From positions 1 through 55,581 of the forward strand of contig DXDG01000021.1 in the NCBI GenBank assembly GCA_019115605.1: 55,581 nt of DNA. Direction: 5' to 3'. Numbering within the stretch: the stretch's first letter is position 1; every line of letters begins with the position of its first letter. The position numbers and the translations under genes are program-made. This DNA comes from Candidatus Alistipes faecigallinarum. Its GTDB lineage: Bacteria; Bacteroidota; Bacteroidia; Bacteroidales; Rikenellaceae. Below, piece after piece: positions 40,275 to 50,214 of this stretch. Below the pieces are notes generated by a model. It saw only the letters and a list, made by a program, of their open reading frames with translations, had not been told where the DNA came from and made no database searches.

Positions 40275-42458
40275 ATGTCAGCACTTACCTTCGACAAAAG
40301 CGAATTGGGGAACCTGGAGTACTCGCTCCAGCGCGAAATGCTCTCGACGGACCGCATGGGCGGCTATATGAGCACCACCATCGTCTGCTGCAACACGCGC
40401 AGATACCACGGACTGATGGTCGCCCCGATCGACGACAGCGACAGAACCTATGTACTGCTCTCGTCGCTCGATGAAACCGTCATCCAGCACGACCAGTCGT
40501 TCAACCTGGCCCTGCACCGCTTCCCGGGTGTGTACGAGCCGCGCGGGCACAAGTACATCACCGACTTCGAATACACGCCCACCCCGTCGATCACCTACCG
40601 CGTCGGAGGGGTGATTCTCCGCAAGGAGATGCTCTGGATCCACAAACGGACCCAGCTGATGATCCGCTACACGCTGCTCGACGCCCACTCGGAGACCCGG
40701 CTGCGGCTGCGTCCCTACCTCGCCTTCCGCGACAAGCACGCCCTGACGCATGCCAACATGGAGGCCGACGGACACTCCTATCCGGCCGTGAACGGCGTCA
40801 AGTGCCGCCTCTACGCCTCCTTCCCGTGGCTCTACCTGCAGACGAGCAAACCCGGCACGGAGTTCGTGCCGGCACCCGACTGGTACTACAACTTCGAGTA
40901 CCTGCAGGACCTCGCCCGCGGCTACGAGGGACACGAGGACCTGATGACCACGGGCTACTTCGAGACGGAGCTCAAGAAGGGTGAAAGCATCATCTTCTCC
41001 GCCTCGCTCGACGAGATGGGCTCGACGAAGACCATCGAGGAGGTATTCGCCGCCTCGATCGCCCGCCGCACCCACAAGATCGACTTCCTGAGCTGTCTCG
41101 AGCACTCGGCCCGCCAGTTCGTGATCCGCCGTCCGGGCAACCGCACGGAGGTCATCGCCGGATACCCCTGGCACGGGGTGCTGGGCCGCCAGACCTTTGT
41201 CGCGCTGCCCGGCATCACCCTCGAACAGGACCACAAGGAGGACTGCATCGACGTGCTCGACACCCTGGTGCGCGAGATGCGCGACGGCATGTTCACCGGA
41301 ACGGCGTCGGCCGCCGTGGCAGCCGATGCGCCGCTGTGGTTCTTCTGGACCCTCCAGCGTCTGGAGCGCCAGATCGGCGGCAATGAGATCTGGAACCGCT
41401 ACGGAAAGGTCATGAAGGAGCTGCTCGCATCCTACCGCCGGGGCATCGCCGGCCGCGTCGCCGTGCATGAGAACGGCCTCGTGTATGCCGCCGCCGAAGA
41501 TCACCCCATGACGTGGATGGACTCGATGATCGACGGCCGCCCCGTAACGCCGCGAAACGGCTATCAGGTCGAGGTGAACGCCCTGTGGTACAACGCCGTG
41601 TGCTACACGCTCGAACGGGCCCGCCAGGAGGGCGACACGGAGTTCGTCAAGGCCTGGGAGGCGCTTCCCGCCCGCATCGAGCAGGCATACCGGGAGACCT
41701 TCCTGCTGCCGGAGGGCTATCTGGCCGACCATGTGAACGAGCAGGGTGCCAACGACGACATCCGCCCGAACATGATCCTGGCCTGCAGCCTTCCCTACAA
41801 GCCCGTCGACGAGCAGACGCAGATCGCCGTCATCCGCACCGTGCGCCAGCACCTGCTGACCCCCCGCGGACTGAGGACCCTCTCGCCCCGCAACCCGCTC
41901 TACAGGGGTTCGCAGGAGGGCACGCCCCGCGAACGAGACTTCGCCTCCCGAAACGGATCGGTATGGCCCTGGCTGCTGGCCTTCTACGTCCGCGCCTGCT
42001 TCGACATCGACGGAGCCTCCTACCTGGAGACGGCCGAGGAGCTGCTCGCCGGCTTCGAGGAGGAGATCCAGTCCTACGGCATCGGATCGATCGGCGAACT
42101 CTACGACGCCGATCCCCCCTATGCGGCCCGCGGTGCGATCTCGCAGGCCTGGAGCGTAGGAGCGATCCTCGACATCTACCACATGGTGCAGTCGTACAAG
42201 GCTGCGGCCGGAAGCGCCGCCCCGAAGAAGCGGACGGCAAAGGCCGCGAAGGCCGCCCCGGCCGCATCGAAGAGCGCAGCGGCCCGAAAGGGGGCAACAG
42301 CCGCCGCAACGAAGGGCGCAGCCGCAACGAAGGGCGCGGAGAAGAAGGCCCCCGCAGCCCGGAAGGCTGCGGCCGGAAGCGCCGCCCCGAAGAAGAGCCC
42401 GGCCCGGAAGGCCGCAGCTCCGGTAAAGAGCCCGGCAAAAGAAAAAAAGACGAAATAA
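40275..42458 (+). CDS. Glycogen debranching enzyme-like protein with Lys/Ala-rich tail
   Basis: The 727-residue protein has the N-terminal GDE_N-type domain (LEYSLQREMLSTDRMGGYMS, then the NTRRYHGLMVAP strand) and an (alpha/alpha)6 amylo-alpha-1,6-glucosidase domain. The latter includes EVIAGYPWHGVLGRQTFVAL (around 306), RNGYQVEVNALWYNA and GSVWPWLLAFY. The usual GRD motif reads GRQ here (Q306), in a spot where I expect a catalytic aspartate. Residues 643-727 are an Ala/Lys/Pro-rich, histone-like tail built partly from a repeated 30-bp DNA block. It lies 100 bp after the fusion gene in the glycogen operon. Confidence 0.88.
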   Translation: MSALTFDKSELGNLEYSLQREMLSTDRMGGYMSTTIVCCNTRRYHGLMVAPIDDSDRTYVLLSSLDETVIQHDQSFNLALHRFPGVYEPRGHKYITDFEYTPTPSITYRVGGVILRKEMLWIHKRTQLMIRYTLLDAHSETRLRLRPYLAFRDKHALTHANMEADGHSYPAVNGVKCRLYASFPWLYLQTSKPGTEFVPAPDWYYNFEYLQDLARGYEGHEDLMTTGYFETELKKGESIIFSASLDEMGSTKTIEEVFAASIARRTHKIDFLSCLEHSARQFVIRRPGNRTEVIAGYPWHGVLGRQTFVALPGITLEQDHKEDCIDVLDTLVREMRDGMFTGTASAAVAADAPLWFFWTLQRLERQIGGNEIWNRYGKVMKELLASYRRGIAGRVAVHENGLVYAAAEDHPMTWMDSMIDGRPVTPRNGYQVEVNALWYNAVCYTLERARQEGDTEFVKAWEALPARIEQAYRETFLLPEGYLADHVNEQGANDDIRPNMILACSLPYKPVDEQTQIAVIRTVRQHLLTPRGLRTLSPRNPLYRGSQEGTPRERDFASRNGSVWPWLLAFYVRACFDIDGASYLETAEELLAGFEEEIQSYGIGSIGELYDADPPYAARGAISQAWSVGAILDIYHMVQSYKAAAGSAAPKKRTAKAAKAAPAASKSAAARKGATAAATKGAAATKGAEKKAPAARKAAAGSAAPKKSPARKAAAPVKSPAKEKKTK

Positions 42459-42626
42459 GAACAGACTACAAGCCCGAGCGCAGACGAGAAGGTGAATTGC
42501 GACGAACGGGAAAACTCCGCGGAAGAGACCGCATCGGCACGATCGGCTCCGACGCGCAGACCGGTCGCCCGGAAGTTGGGCGACGCGCACAGGCGATGAG
42601 ATGAAAAGAAACAAAACAGATTCATT

Positions 42627-43946
42627 ATGAGAGTTTTAATGTTCGGTTGGGAGTTTCCGCCCCACATTGCGGGAGGATTGGGAACGGCCTGTTACGGAAT
42701 GACCCGCGGACTGGCACGCAACGGCGTGGACGTAACCTTCGTCGTACCGCACGCCTACGGCGATGAGGACCAGCGCTTCACGCGGGTGCTCAACGCCAGC
42801 GACGTCGAAGCCATGTACGGCGCCACCGGAAGCGGTGCGGACGATGTATTGAAGCGGATGTCGTTCATCCAGATCGATTCGAACATGGTCCCCTACATCT
42901 CCCCCGAAGAGTATGACACCTATCACGAGAAGTACGTAAAGACGGGACAGACGACCTGGACGACGACCGACGCCTGGAAGCAGCGCTACACCTTCTCCGG
43001 AAAGTACGGCGCCAACCTCATGGAGGAGGTGGCCCGCTATGCCGTCGTCGCGGCCCAGGTGGCCAGGGATCTGGAGGGGCAGTTCGACGTGATCCACGCC
43101 CACGACTGGCTCACCTACTACGCCGGAATTGCCGCCAAGCGCGTCTCGGGCAAGCCGCTTGTCGTACACATGCACGCCACGGAGTTCGACCGCAGCGGCG
43201 AGCACATCAACACGCAGGTCTATGCCATCGAACGCGCCGGCATGGAGGCTGCCGACCGGGTGATCGCCGTCTCGAACCTCACGCGCAACATCGTCATCAC
43301 GCGCTACGGAATCCCCGCCGAAAAGGTCGTAACGGTCCACAACGCCGTGCGCTTCGCCGAACATGCGAGTGCCGCACCCGAGCGGGGCGTCAAGGACAAG
43401 ATCGTAACCTTCCTCGGACGAATCACCTACCAGAAGGGGCCCGACTACTTCGTCGAGGCCGCCGCGAAGGTGCTCAAGCGCCTGCCGGACGTACGTTTCG
43501 TGATGGCCGGCTCGGGCGACATGATGAACCATGTCATCCGCCGCGTCGCACGCCTCGGAATCGCCGACCGCTTCCACTTCACGGGATTCCTCCGCGGCGA
43601 GGACGTGCACAAGATGTTCCAGCTGTCGGACGTCTACGTCATGCCCTCGGTTTCGGAGCCCTTCGGCATCTCGCCCCTCGAGGCCATGCGCTCGAACGTG
43701 CCGGTGATCATCTCCAAGCAGAGCGGTGTGGCCGAGGTGCTCGACTACGCCGTGAAGGTCGACTACTGGGACGTGGATGCCCTGGCCGACGCCATCTACG
43801 CACTGGTCAAGTACCCCGCCCTGGGCAAGATGTTCGCCTCGAAGGGCCTCGAAGAGGTTACCAACCTCAAGTGGAACGATGCCGCAGCCAAGATCAAGGC
43901 GGTTTACAAGGCCGTCATCGATGAGAATCAGAAACAAATGAAATAA
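42627..43946 (+). CDS. GT4-type glycosyltransferase, glycogen-operon member
   Basis: The 439-residue GT-B enzyme has FGWEFPPHIAGGLGTACYGM at the N-terminus (nucleotide-sugar loop), HAHDWLTYYAG and HMHATEFDRSG in the middle. The C-terminal domain shows LGRITYQKGPDYF and the EPFGISPLEAM motif with two glutamates, as in GT4/GT5 retaining glucosyltransferases. By position it probably transfers glucose to an alpha-glucan or primes glycogen; a maltose-1-phosphate synthase-like role is possible but not shown. It is 15 bp from the GH57 gene. Confidence 0.9.
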   Translation: MRVLMFGWEFPPHIAGGLGTACYGMTRGLARNGVDVTFVVPHAYGDEDQRFTRVLNASDVEAMYGATGSGADDVLKRMSFIQIDSNMVPYISPEEYDTYHEKYVKTGQTTWTTTDAWKQRYTFSGKYGANLMEEVARYAVVAAQVARDLEGQFDVIHAHDWLTYYAGIAAKRVSGKPLVVHMHATEFDRSGEHINTQVYAIERAGMEAADRVIAVSNLTRNIVITRYGIPAEKVVTVHNAVRFAEHASAAPERGVKDKIVTFLGRITYQKGPDYFVEAAAKVLKRLPDVRFVMAGSGDMMNHVIRRVARLGIADRFHFTGFLRGEDVHKMFQLSDVYVMPSVSEPFGISPLEAMRSNVPVIISKQSGVAEVLDYAVKVDYWDVDALADAIYALVKYPALGKMFASKGLEEVTNLKWNDAAAKIKAVYKAVIDENQKQMK

Positions 43947-43960
43947 ACACACCACCTACT

Positions 43961-45175
43961 ATGAAAACCGTCTGTATGTACTTCCAGGTACACCAGCCCT
44001 GGCGTCTGAAGAAATACCGCTTCTTCAACATGGGCAAGGACCACAACTACCTGGACGACCTCACGAACCGCTCCATCATGCAGAAGGTGGCACGCCAGTG
44101 CTACCTGCCGATGAACGCCCTGCTGCTGAAGCTCATCAAGGAGAACAAGGGCAAGTTCCGCTGCTCGTTCTCGATCACGGGCATCGCCATCGAGCAGATG
44201 AAGGCCTACGCCCCCGAGGTGCTCGATTCATTCAAGGAGCTCGCCGCCACGGGCTGCGTGGAGTTCCTGGCCGAGACCTACTCCCACTCGCTCGCCTCGC
44301 TCGCCTCGAAGGAGGACTTCACCCAGCAGGTGAAGCTCCACATGAACCTCATGAAGAAGGAGTTCGGCGTAAAGCCCACGGCCTTCCGCAATACGGAGCT
44401 CATCTACTCGGACGACATCGGCGCCATGGTCGCCGAAATGGGATTCCGCACGATGCTGGCTGAAGGGGCCAAGCACGTCCTCGGATGGAAGTCGCCCAAC
44501 TACGTCTATGCCAACGCCGTAGACCAGAAGCTGCGGCTGCTGCTGCGCAACTACAAGCTCTCGGACGACATCGCCTTCCGCTTCTCGAACCAAAGCTGGG
44601 ACCAGTGGCCCCTTACGGCGGAGAAGTATGTCGACTGGCTCGCCTCGAACGACACGCCCGGCGAAGTGATCAACCTCTTCATGGACTACGAGACCTTCGG
44701 CGAGCACCAGCATGCCGATACGGGCATCTTCGAGTTCATGCGCGCCCTGCCGAAGGCCATTCTGGCCAAAAAGAACGAGCTGGAGTTCGCCACCGTCAGC
44801 GAGACGGCCAAGAAGCACCAGCCCGTCTCGGTACTCCACTGCCCGCATGTGATGTCGTGGGCCGACGAGGAGCGCGACGTTACGGCCTGGCTCGGCAACG
44901 AGCTCCAGAACGAGGCCTTCTCGAAGCTCTACGCCCAGAAGGAGAAGGTCGCAGCACTCAAGAGCTCCGACTTCGACTACGTCTGGAGCTTCATGCAGAC
45001 CTCCGACCACTTCTACTACATGGCGACCAAGTGGCTCTCGGACGGCGACGTACACTCCTACTTCAACCCCTACGACTCGGCCTACGACGCCTTCATCAAC
45101 TACATGAACGTCCTCTCGGACTTCATCATCGAGCTGGACAAGGCCGTAGCGGCCAAGGCCGCGAGGGCGAAATAG
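43961..45175 (+). CDS. GH57 family glycoside hydrolase (alpha-amylase/glucanotransferase type)
   Basis: The 404-residue product has the GH57 motifs: VHQPWRL (10-16), nucleophile E146 in FRNTELIY and acid/base D242 in MDYETFGEH. There is no signal peptide, so it acts in the cytoplasm on stored alpha-glucan. GH57 members are alpha-amylases, 4-alpha-glucanotransferases or branching enzymes; the short length without extra domains favours an amylase-like role. As no GlgB is in the operon, branching activity should also be considered. It is the last gene before a strong terminator. Confidence 0.92.
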   Translation: MKTVCMYFQVHQPWRLKKYRFFNMGKDHNYLDDLTNRSIMQKVARQCYLPMNALLLKLIKENKGKFRCSFSITGIAIEQMKAYAPEVLDSFKELAATGCVEFLAETYSHSLASLASKEDFTQQVKLHMNLMKKEFGVKPTAFRNTELIYSDDIGAMVAEMGFRTMLAEGAKHVLGWKSPNYVYANAVDQKLRLLLRNYKLSDDIAFRFSNQSWDQWPLTAEKYVDWLASNDTPGEVINLFMDYETFGEHQHADTGIFEFMRALPKAILAKKNELEFATVSETAKKHQPVSVLHCPHVMSWADEERDVTAWLGNELQNEAFSKLYAQKEKVAALKSSDFDYVWSFMQTSDHFYYMATKWLSDGDVHSYFNPYDSAYDAFINYMNVLSDFIIELDKAVAAKAARAK

Positions 45176-45389
45176 CCCCGGGGCCGGCACCGGGAGCGGG
45201 CCAAACTCTCCGCAACAGGGAGGGGCGACGGGACCGGCGCCGAAACCATCCAACGGGGGGGGGCAACCGAAGGCCGGGACGTCGCAACCGGAGGTCGGCA
45301 CGGCGCAATATAGCCCCCGCGGCAGCAACGGCAACCGTATTTCCGAAGGCAACCGCATTTTCGCCGACTACGCCTCACAATCAGACAGA

Positions 45390-45425
45390 AGGGATCCGCC
45401 CGAAAGGGACGGATCCCTCTTTTTG
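45390..45425 (+). terminator. Terminator of the glycogen operon
   Basis: AGGGATCCG / CGGATCCCT forms a 9-bp stem with an 11-nt loop, then CTTTTT. The 210 bp between the GH57 stop and this hairpin are GC-rich with degenerate GGCAACCG-like repeats and hold no gene. Confidence 0.85.
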
Positions 45426-45523
45426 TCCGTCGGGCGACGCTTCTGCGGGTCGATCGTCGCCGGTTTATTCTTAAAATTATTTCAAAATCACCGCCCGCCA
45501 CGCCTTCGTTCCTTCAAAAAACG

Positions 45524-45531
45524 TATCTTTG
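45524..45531 (+). promoter_or_regulatory. -7 box of gltB
   Basis: An exact TATCTTTG lies 21 bp before the chosen ATG. No TTTG is found at the standard distance. Confidence 0.6.
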
Positions 45532-45552
45532 TAGCAGTTAGTCAGGTTGCCC

Positions 45553-48500
45553 ATGAATACGAATTTCGCCATGCCGGACGGAGGCCTCTACCGTCCCGAA
45601 AACGAACACGATGCCTGCGGCGTCGGTCTTGTCGTCAATATCAACGGAAACAAATACCACTCGGTCGTCGATCAGGGCCTCTGTGTCCTGGAGCACATGG
45701 CCCACCGCGGTGCCGAAGGCGCCGACAACAAGACGGGCGACGGGGCGGGCATTCTCGTGCAGATACCCCACGAATTCATCCTGCTCAACGGCATTCCCGT
45801 ACCGGAGAAGGGCCGTTACGGCGTCGGCATGGTCATGCTGCCGCGCGAGGGCGAGGAGATGCGCCGCTTCATGCGTCTGATCACCGAGGCGGTCGAGGAG
45901 CAGGGTCTCACCCTGATGGCTTCGCGCAACGTCCCCGTGGACAGCAGCATCCTCGGCGCCGATGCAGCAGCCACGGAGCCCCGCTTCCTGCAGATCTTCA
46001 TCACCGGATGCGACGACCGGCAGCGCCTCGAGGAGCTGCTCTACGTCGTCCGCAAGCGCATCGAGTTCAAGCTCGAAAACTCCGACATCCGCGACCGCCG
46101 GAGCTGCTACATCGCCAGCCTCTCGACCCGCACGATCGTCTACAAGGGCATGCTCTCCTCGCGCCAGCTGCGCCACTACTTCACCGACCTGCAGAGCCCC
46201 TACTTTTCGAGTGCCATCGCGCTGGTCCACTCGCGATTCTCGACCAACACCTTCCCGACGTGGAGCCTCGCACAGCCCTTCCGGCTCATGGGCCACAACG
46301 GCGAGATCAACACCATCCGCGGCAACCGCCTCTGGATGGGCACGCGCGAAGCGGTGCTTGACCCGCACCTCGCGGGCGACGTGAAGGAGGGCATCGGCCC
46401 GATCATCCAGTCCGGGATGAGCGACAGCGCCTCGTTCGACAACGCCCTCGAATTCTTCGTGCGCGCCGGCATGTCGCTGCCCCACGTGCTGGCGATGCTC
46501 GTACCCGAGAGCTTCAACGAAAAGAACCCTCTCTCGAAACGGCTCAAGAGCTTCTACGAATACCACTCGATCTTCATGGCGCCGTGGGACGGCCCCGCAG
46601 CCATCCTCTTCTCCGACGGGCGCTACGCCGGAGGCATGCTCGACCGCAACGGACTGCGTCCGGCGCGCTACCTGATCACGCGCGACGGACTGATGGTCAT
46701 CGCCTCCGAAACGGGCGTGCTGCAGATTCCCCCTGCCGAGATCGAATCGAAGGGGCGGCTCGAACCGAGCAAGATCCTCATGGTCGATACCGAGCAGGGG
46801 CAGATCCTCACCGATGCCGAGATCAAACGGCAGCTCGCCGAGGAGCACCCCTACGACGAGTGGCTGCATGAGAACCGCATCGACCTGAGCCGTATCACCA
46901 GCGGCCGCAGCGTTACGCACCGCGTCGGGGACTATCCGCGTCTGCTGCGCGCCTTCGGATACGACCGCGAGGAGATCGACCGCATCATCGTACCGATGGC
47001 CCGGGCCTCGGCCGGCCCCGTGGTTTCGATGGGCGACGACACGCCGCTGGCCATCCTCTCGCAGAAGCCCCAGCGCTTCTTCGACTTCTTCCGCCAGCAG
47101 TTCGCACAGGTAACCAACCCCCCGATGGACTCCATCCGCGAGGAGCTGGTCATGTCGCTGACGAGCTACATCGGCGCCGTGCGCAAGAACATCCTCCAAC
47201 CTTCGCCCGAGCTGTGCAAGGTGGTGATGATGTCCTCGCCGATCATCTCCGACCGCGACCTGGACATCCTCCGCCATCTGGAGTACAAGGGATTCCGAAC
47301 GATCACCCTGCCGATGCTCTTTGCTCCCCGGGGCGGCGGAAAGGCCCTCGAGGAGAGCCTCGACGCCCTGTGCCGCGCCGCCGAGAAGGCCGTGGATGAC
47401 GGATACAACTATCTGGTCATCAGCGACCGGGGAACCGACGCCACGCACGCGCCCATCCCCTCGCTGCTGGCCATGTCGGCCGTGCACCACTACCTCATCG
47501 CGCGCCGCAAACGCTCGCAGATCGCCGTGATCGTCGAGAGCGGCGAGGTCTGCGAGACGATGCACGTCGCCCTGCTGATGGGCTACGGGGCCAGCGGCGT
47601 AAATCCCTACATGGCCTTCGCCATTCTCAAAAACCTGACCGACGAAGGCTCCCTGCCGCTCGACTTCGACGCCGCCGAGCAACACTATATCAAGGCCGTG
47701 AACAAGGGCATGCTGAAGATCATGTCCAAGATGGGCATCTCGACGATCCGCAGCTACCGCGGTGCGGCGCTCTTCGAACCGCTCGGTGTCGGCGAGCAGC
47801 TGCTCAAGCGCTACATGGGCGGCGGCATCTCCACGATCAGCGGCATCGACACGGAGGATGTGGCACGGCTGGCCGCCGCCATGCATGCCCGCGGTTTCAG
47901 CGCGGAGGCCGCCAAGGAGCCTCTCGAAAATATCGGCCGCTACGCCTACCGCCGCGACGGCGAGCGCCACGGCTGGAACCCCGCCACGGTACTCTCGCTG
48001 CAGGCCGCCGCGCGCTCGGGCAATCCGGAGGATTTCGCCGCCTTCACCCGAAACGCCGACCATGCCGACACGCCGCTCTTCCTGCGCAACATGATCACCG
48101 TGGAGAGCGACCGCAGCCCCATCTCCCTGGACGAGGTCGAACCCGCCGAGGGCATCATGCGGCGATTTGTCGTCGAGGCGATGTCGTTCGGCGCCATCAG
48201 CCGCGAGGTCCACGAAACGATCGCCGCAGCCATGAACCGCATCGGCGGACAGAGTAATACGGGCGAAGGCGGCGAGGATCCGGCGCGCAACACGCCGCTT
48301 GCCGACGGCACGTCGCTGCGCAGCGTCGTGCGGCAGGTCGCCTCGGGCCGCTTCGGCGTCGATACGGAATACCTCGTCCATGCCGAGGAGATCCAGATCA
48401 AGGTGGCCCAGGGGGCCAAGCCCGGCGAGGGCGGCCAGCTCCCGGGCTTCAAGGTCGACGAGATGATCGCCCGCACGCGCCACTCGATCCCCGGCATCAC

Positions 48501-50025
48501 GCTCATCTCCCCGCCGCCCCACCACGACATCTACTCGATCGAGGATCTGGCACAGTTGATCTTCGACCTGAAGAACGTCAATCCCCGGGCGCTCATCAGC
48601 GTGAAACTCGTGGCCGAATCGGGCGTGGGCACCATTGCCGCAGGCGTTGCCAAGGCCAAGGCCGACAAGATCCTCATCAGCGGCTGCGACGGCGGCACGG
48701 GTGCCAGCCCTGCCGACTCGATGAAACATGCCGGCGTTCCCGTGGAGATCGGCCTTGCGGAGATCCAGCAGACGCTTGTCGGCAACCGCCTCCGCGGCCG
48801 CGTGCGCCTGCAGGCCGACGGACAGCTCAAGTCGGCCCGCGACATCATGGTCTGCGCCCTGCTCGGAGCCGAAGAGTACGGCTTCGGAACGGCCGCACTG
48901 GTGGCGCTGGGCTGCCGGATGCTGCGCAAGTGCCACACCAACACCTGCCCGATGGGTGTGGCGACGCAGGATCCCGAACTGCGCAAGCGCTTTGCCGGAA
49001 CTCCCGAGCACCTGATCAACTACTTCCGCCTGCTGGCCGAAGAGGTACGCCGCCATCTGGCACACATGGGCTACCGCTCGCTCGACGAGGTGATCGGCCG
49101 CAGCGACCTGCTCCGCCAGCGGGAGATGCCCGCGGGGAGCCTCGCCGCGAAGCTCGACCTGCGGCGACTGCTTTTCCACCCCCGGAGCGATGCCGCAATC
49201 CGCTTCTGCCAGCCTCAGGAGCACGCCCTCGAACAGGTGCTCGACCGGCAGCTGCTGCCCCTGGCCGACCGCTGCATCGAAAGCGGTCGCCGCATCGCAC
49301 AAACCTTCGCCATCGCCAACACGGACCGCAGCGTCGGAGCCCTGCTCAGCGGATACATCACGGAGCGCTGCGGCTGCCGGGGGCTCGCGGAGGGATCGCT
49401 TACGCTGACCTTCCGCGGCAGCGCCGGCCAGAGCTTCGGCGCCTTCCTCTGCCCGGGCGTAACGCTGCGCCTCGAAGGTGATGCGAACGACTACCTCGGC
49501 AAGGGGCTCTCGGGAGGCCGCATCGCCGTCGTACCCCCCGCCGGAAGCCGCTTCGCGGCCGAAGGCAACGTCATCGCCGGCAATACGCTCCTCTACGGCG
49601 CCACCGGCGGCGAGGCCTACATCAACGGCCGGGTCGGCGAACGCTTCTGCGTGCGCAACAGCGGCGCCACGGCCGTAGTCGAGGGGGTCGGCGACCACGG
49701 CTGCGAGTACATGACCGGCGGCCGCGTGGTCGTCCTCGGCCGCACGGGCTGCAACTTCGCGGCCGGCATGAGCGGCGGCATCGCCTACGTCTGGAATCCG
49801 CGGGGGAATTTCGACTATTTCTGCAACATGGAGATGGTCGAGCTGACTCTGCTCGACAACGAGGAGGACCGCCGGGAGCTCCGCAGGCTGATCGAGGCCC
49901 ACGTCCGCCACACGAACAGCGCCCTCGGACGCCGCATGCTCGATGCCTGGGAACAGTATGCACCCCAGTTCATCAAGATCACGCCGGTCGAATACAAACG
50001 CTATCTCGAACAGCAGCCGCGCTGA
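45553..50025 (+). CDS. gltB: Glutamate synthase large subunit (GOGAT)
   Basis: The 1490-residue enzyme makes glutamate from glutamine and 2-oxoglutarate. The N-terminal class II amidotransferase needs cleavage before C22 (HDACGVG), leaving it as the nucleophile. The FMN/synthase domain includes EGGEDPARN and GAKPGEGGQLPG. The 3Fe-4S cysteines are C1121, C1127 and C1132 with exact CX5CX4C spacing, and the last ~250 residues form the GXGXG beta-helix domain. ATG 45553 is preferred over TTG 45547 and ATG 45571. No small subunit gene (gltD) is adjacent, so it works with a distant GltD or another electron donor. After the TGA the same frame continues with about 30 protein-like codons. Confidence 0.95.
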   Translation: MNTNFAMPDGGLYRPENEHDACGVGLVVNINGNKYHSVVDQGLCVLEHMAHRGAEGADNKTGDGAGILVQIPHEFILLNGIPVPEKGRYGVGMVMLPREGEEMRRFMRLITEAVEEQGLTLMASRNVPVDSSILGADAAATEPRFLQIFITGCDDRQRLEELLYVVRKRIEFKLENSDIRDRRSCYIASLSTRTIVYKGMLSSRQLRHYFTDLQSPYFSSAIALVHSRFSTNTFPTWSLAQPFRLMGHNGEINTIRGNRLWMGTREAVLDPHLAGDVKEGIGPIIQSGMSDSASFDNALEFFVRAGMSLPHVLAMLVPESFNEKNPLSKRLKSFYEYHSIFMAPWDGPAAILFSDGRYAGGMLDRNGLRPARYLITRDGLMVIASETGVLQIPPAEIESKGRLEPSKILMVDTEQGQILTDAEIKRQLAEEHPYDEWLHENRIDLSRITSGRSVTHRVGDYPRLLRAFGYDREEIDRIIVPMARASAGPVVSMGDDTPLAILSQKPQRFFDFFRQQFAQVTNPPMDSIREELVMSLTSYIGAVRKNILQPSPELCKVVMMSSPIISDRDLDILRHLEYKGFRTITLPMLFAPRGGGKALEESLDALCRAAEKAVDDGYNYLVISDRGTDATHAPIPSLLAMSAVHHYLIARRKRSQIAVIVESGEVCETMHVALLMGYGASGVNPYMAFAILKNLTDEGSLPLDFDAAEQHYIKAVNKGMLKIMSKMGISTIRSYRGAALFEPLGVGEQLLKRYMGGGISTISGIDTEDVARLAAAMHARGFSAEAAKEPLENIGRYAYRRDGERHGWNPATVLSLQAAARSGNPEDFAAFTRNADHADTPLFLRNMITVESDRSPISLDEVEPAEGIMRRFVVEAMSFGAISREVHETIAAAMNRIGGQSNTGEGGEDPARNTPLADGTSLRSVVRQVASGRFGVDTEYLVHAEEIQIKVAQGAKPGEGGQLPGFKVDEMIARTRHSIPGITLISPPPHHDIYSIEDLAQLIFDLKNVNPRALISVKLVAESGVGTIAAGVAKAKADKILISGCDGGTGASPADSMKHAGVPVEIGLAEIQQTLVGNRLRGRVRLQADGQLKSARDIMVCALLGAEEYGFGTAALVALGCRMLRKCHTNTCPMGVATQDPELRKRFAGTPEHLINYFRLLAEEVRRHLAHMGYRSLDEVIGRSDLLRQREMPAGSLAAKLDLRRLLFHPRSDAAIRFCQPQEHALEQVLDRQLLPLADRCIESGRRIAQTFAIANTDRSVGALLSGYITERCGCRGLAEGSLTLTFRGSAGQSFGAFLCPGVTLRLEGDANDYLGKGLSGGRIAVVPPAGSRFAAEGNVIAGNTLLYGATGGEAYINGRVGERFCVRNSGATAVVEGVGDHGCEYMTGGRVVVLGRTGCNFAAGMSGGIAYVWNPRGNFDYFCNMEMVELTLLDNEEDRRELRRLIEAHVRHTNSALGRRMLDAWEQYAPQFIKITPVEYKRYLEQQPR

Positions 50026-50161
50026 TGCGCACACGCCCGGACCTCGCAGGAGGCCACCGAGCACGACGGAAACCTCTACACGGCCCGGGACGAACACGCC
50101 CTGGCGCAGCTGATCGACCGCATGGTCGAGGCGCCCGCATACTCCGCACCCCCAAGACGCA

Positions 50162-50193
50162 AAGGGGAGGGGCCGCCGCCGGCCCCTCCCCTT
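50162..50193. terminator. Bidirectional terminator between gltB and AraC-type gene
   Basis: AAGGGGAGGGGCC (50162-50174) pairs with GGCCCCTCCCCTT (50181-50193) over 13 bp with a GCCGCC loop. Only short T runs occur on either side. Confidence 0.7.
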
Positions 50194-50214
50194 ATGTATT
50201 CTGCCCGGGAGTCC

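Noticed and set aside
45176..45389. Coding frame continuing after the GH57 gene
   Set aside because: Frames here are Arg/Pro-rich readings of degenerate GC repeats with no start signal.
45538..50097. 1519-codon minus-strand frame opposite gltB
   Set aside because: Antisense to a gene with every catalytic motif in place; such mirror frames are common in high-GC coding DNA.
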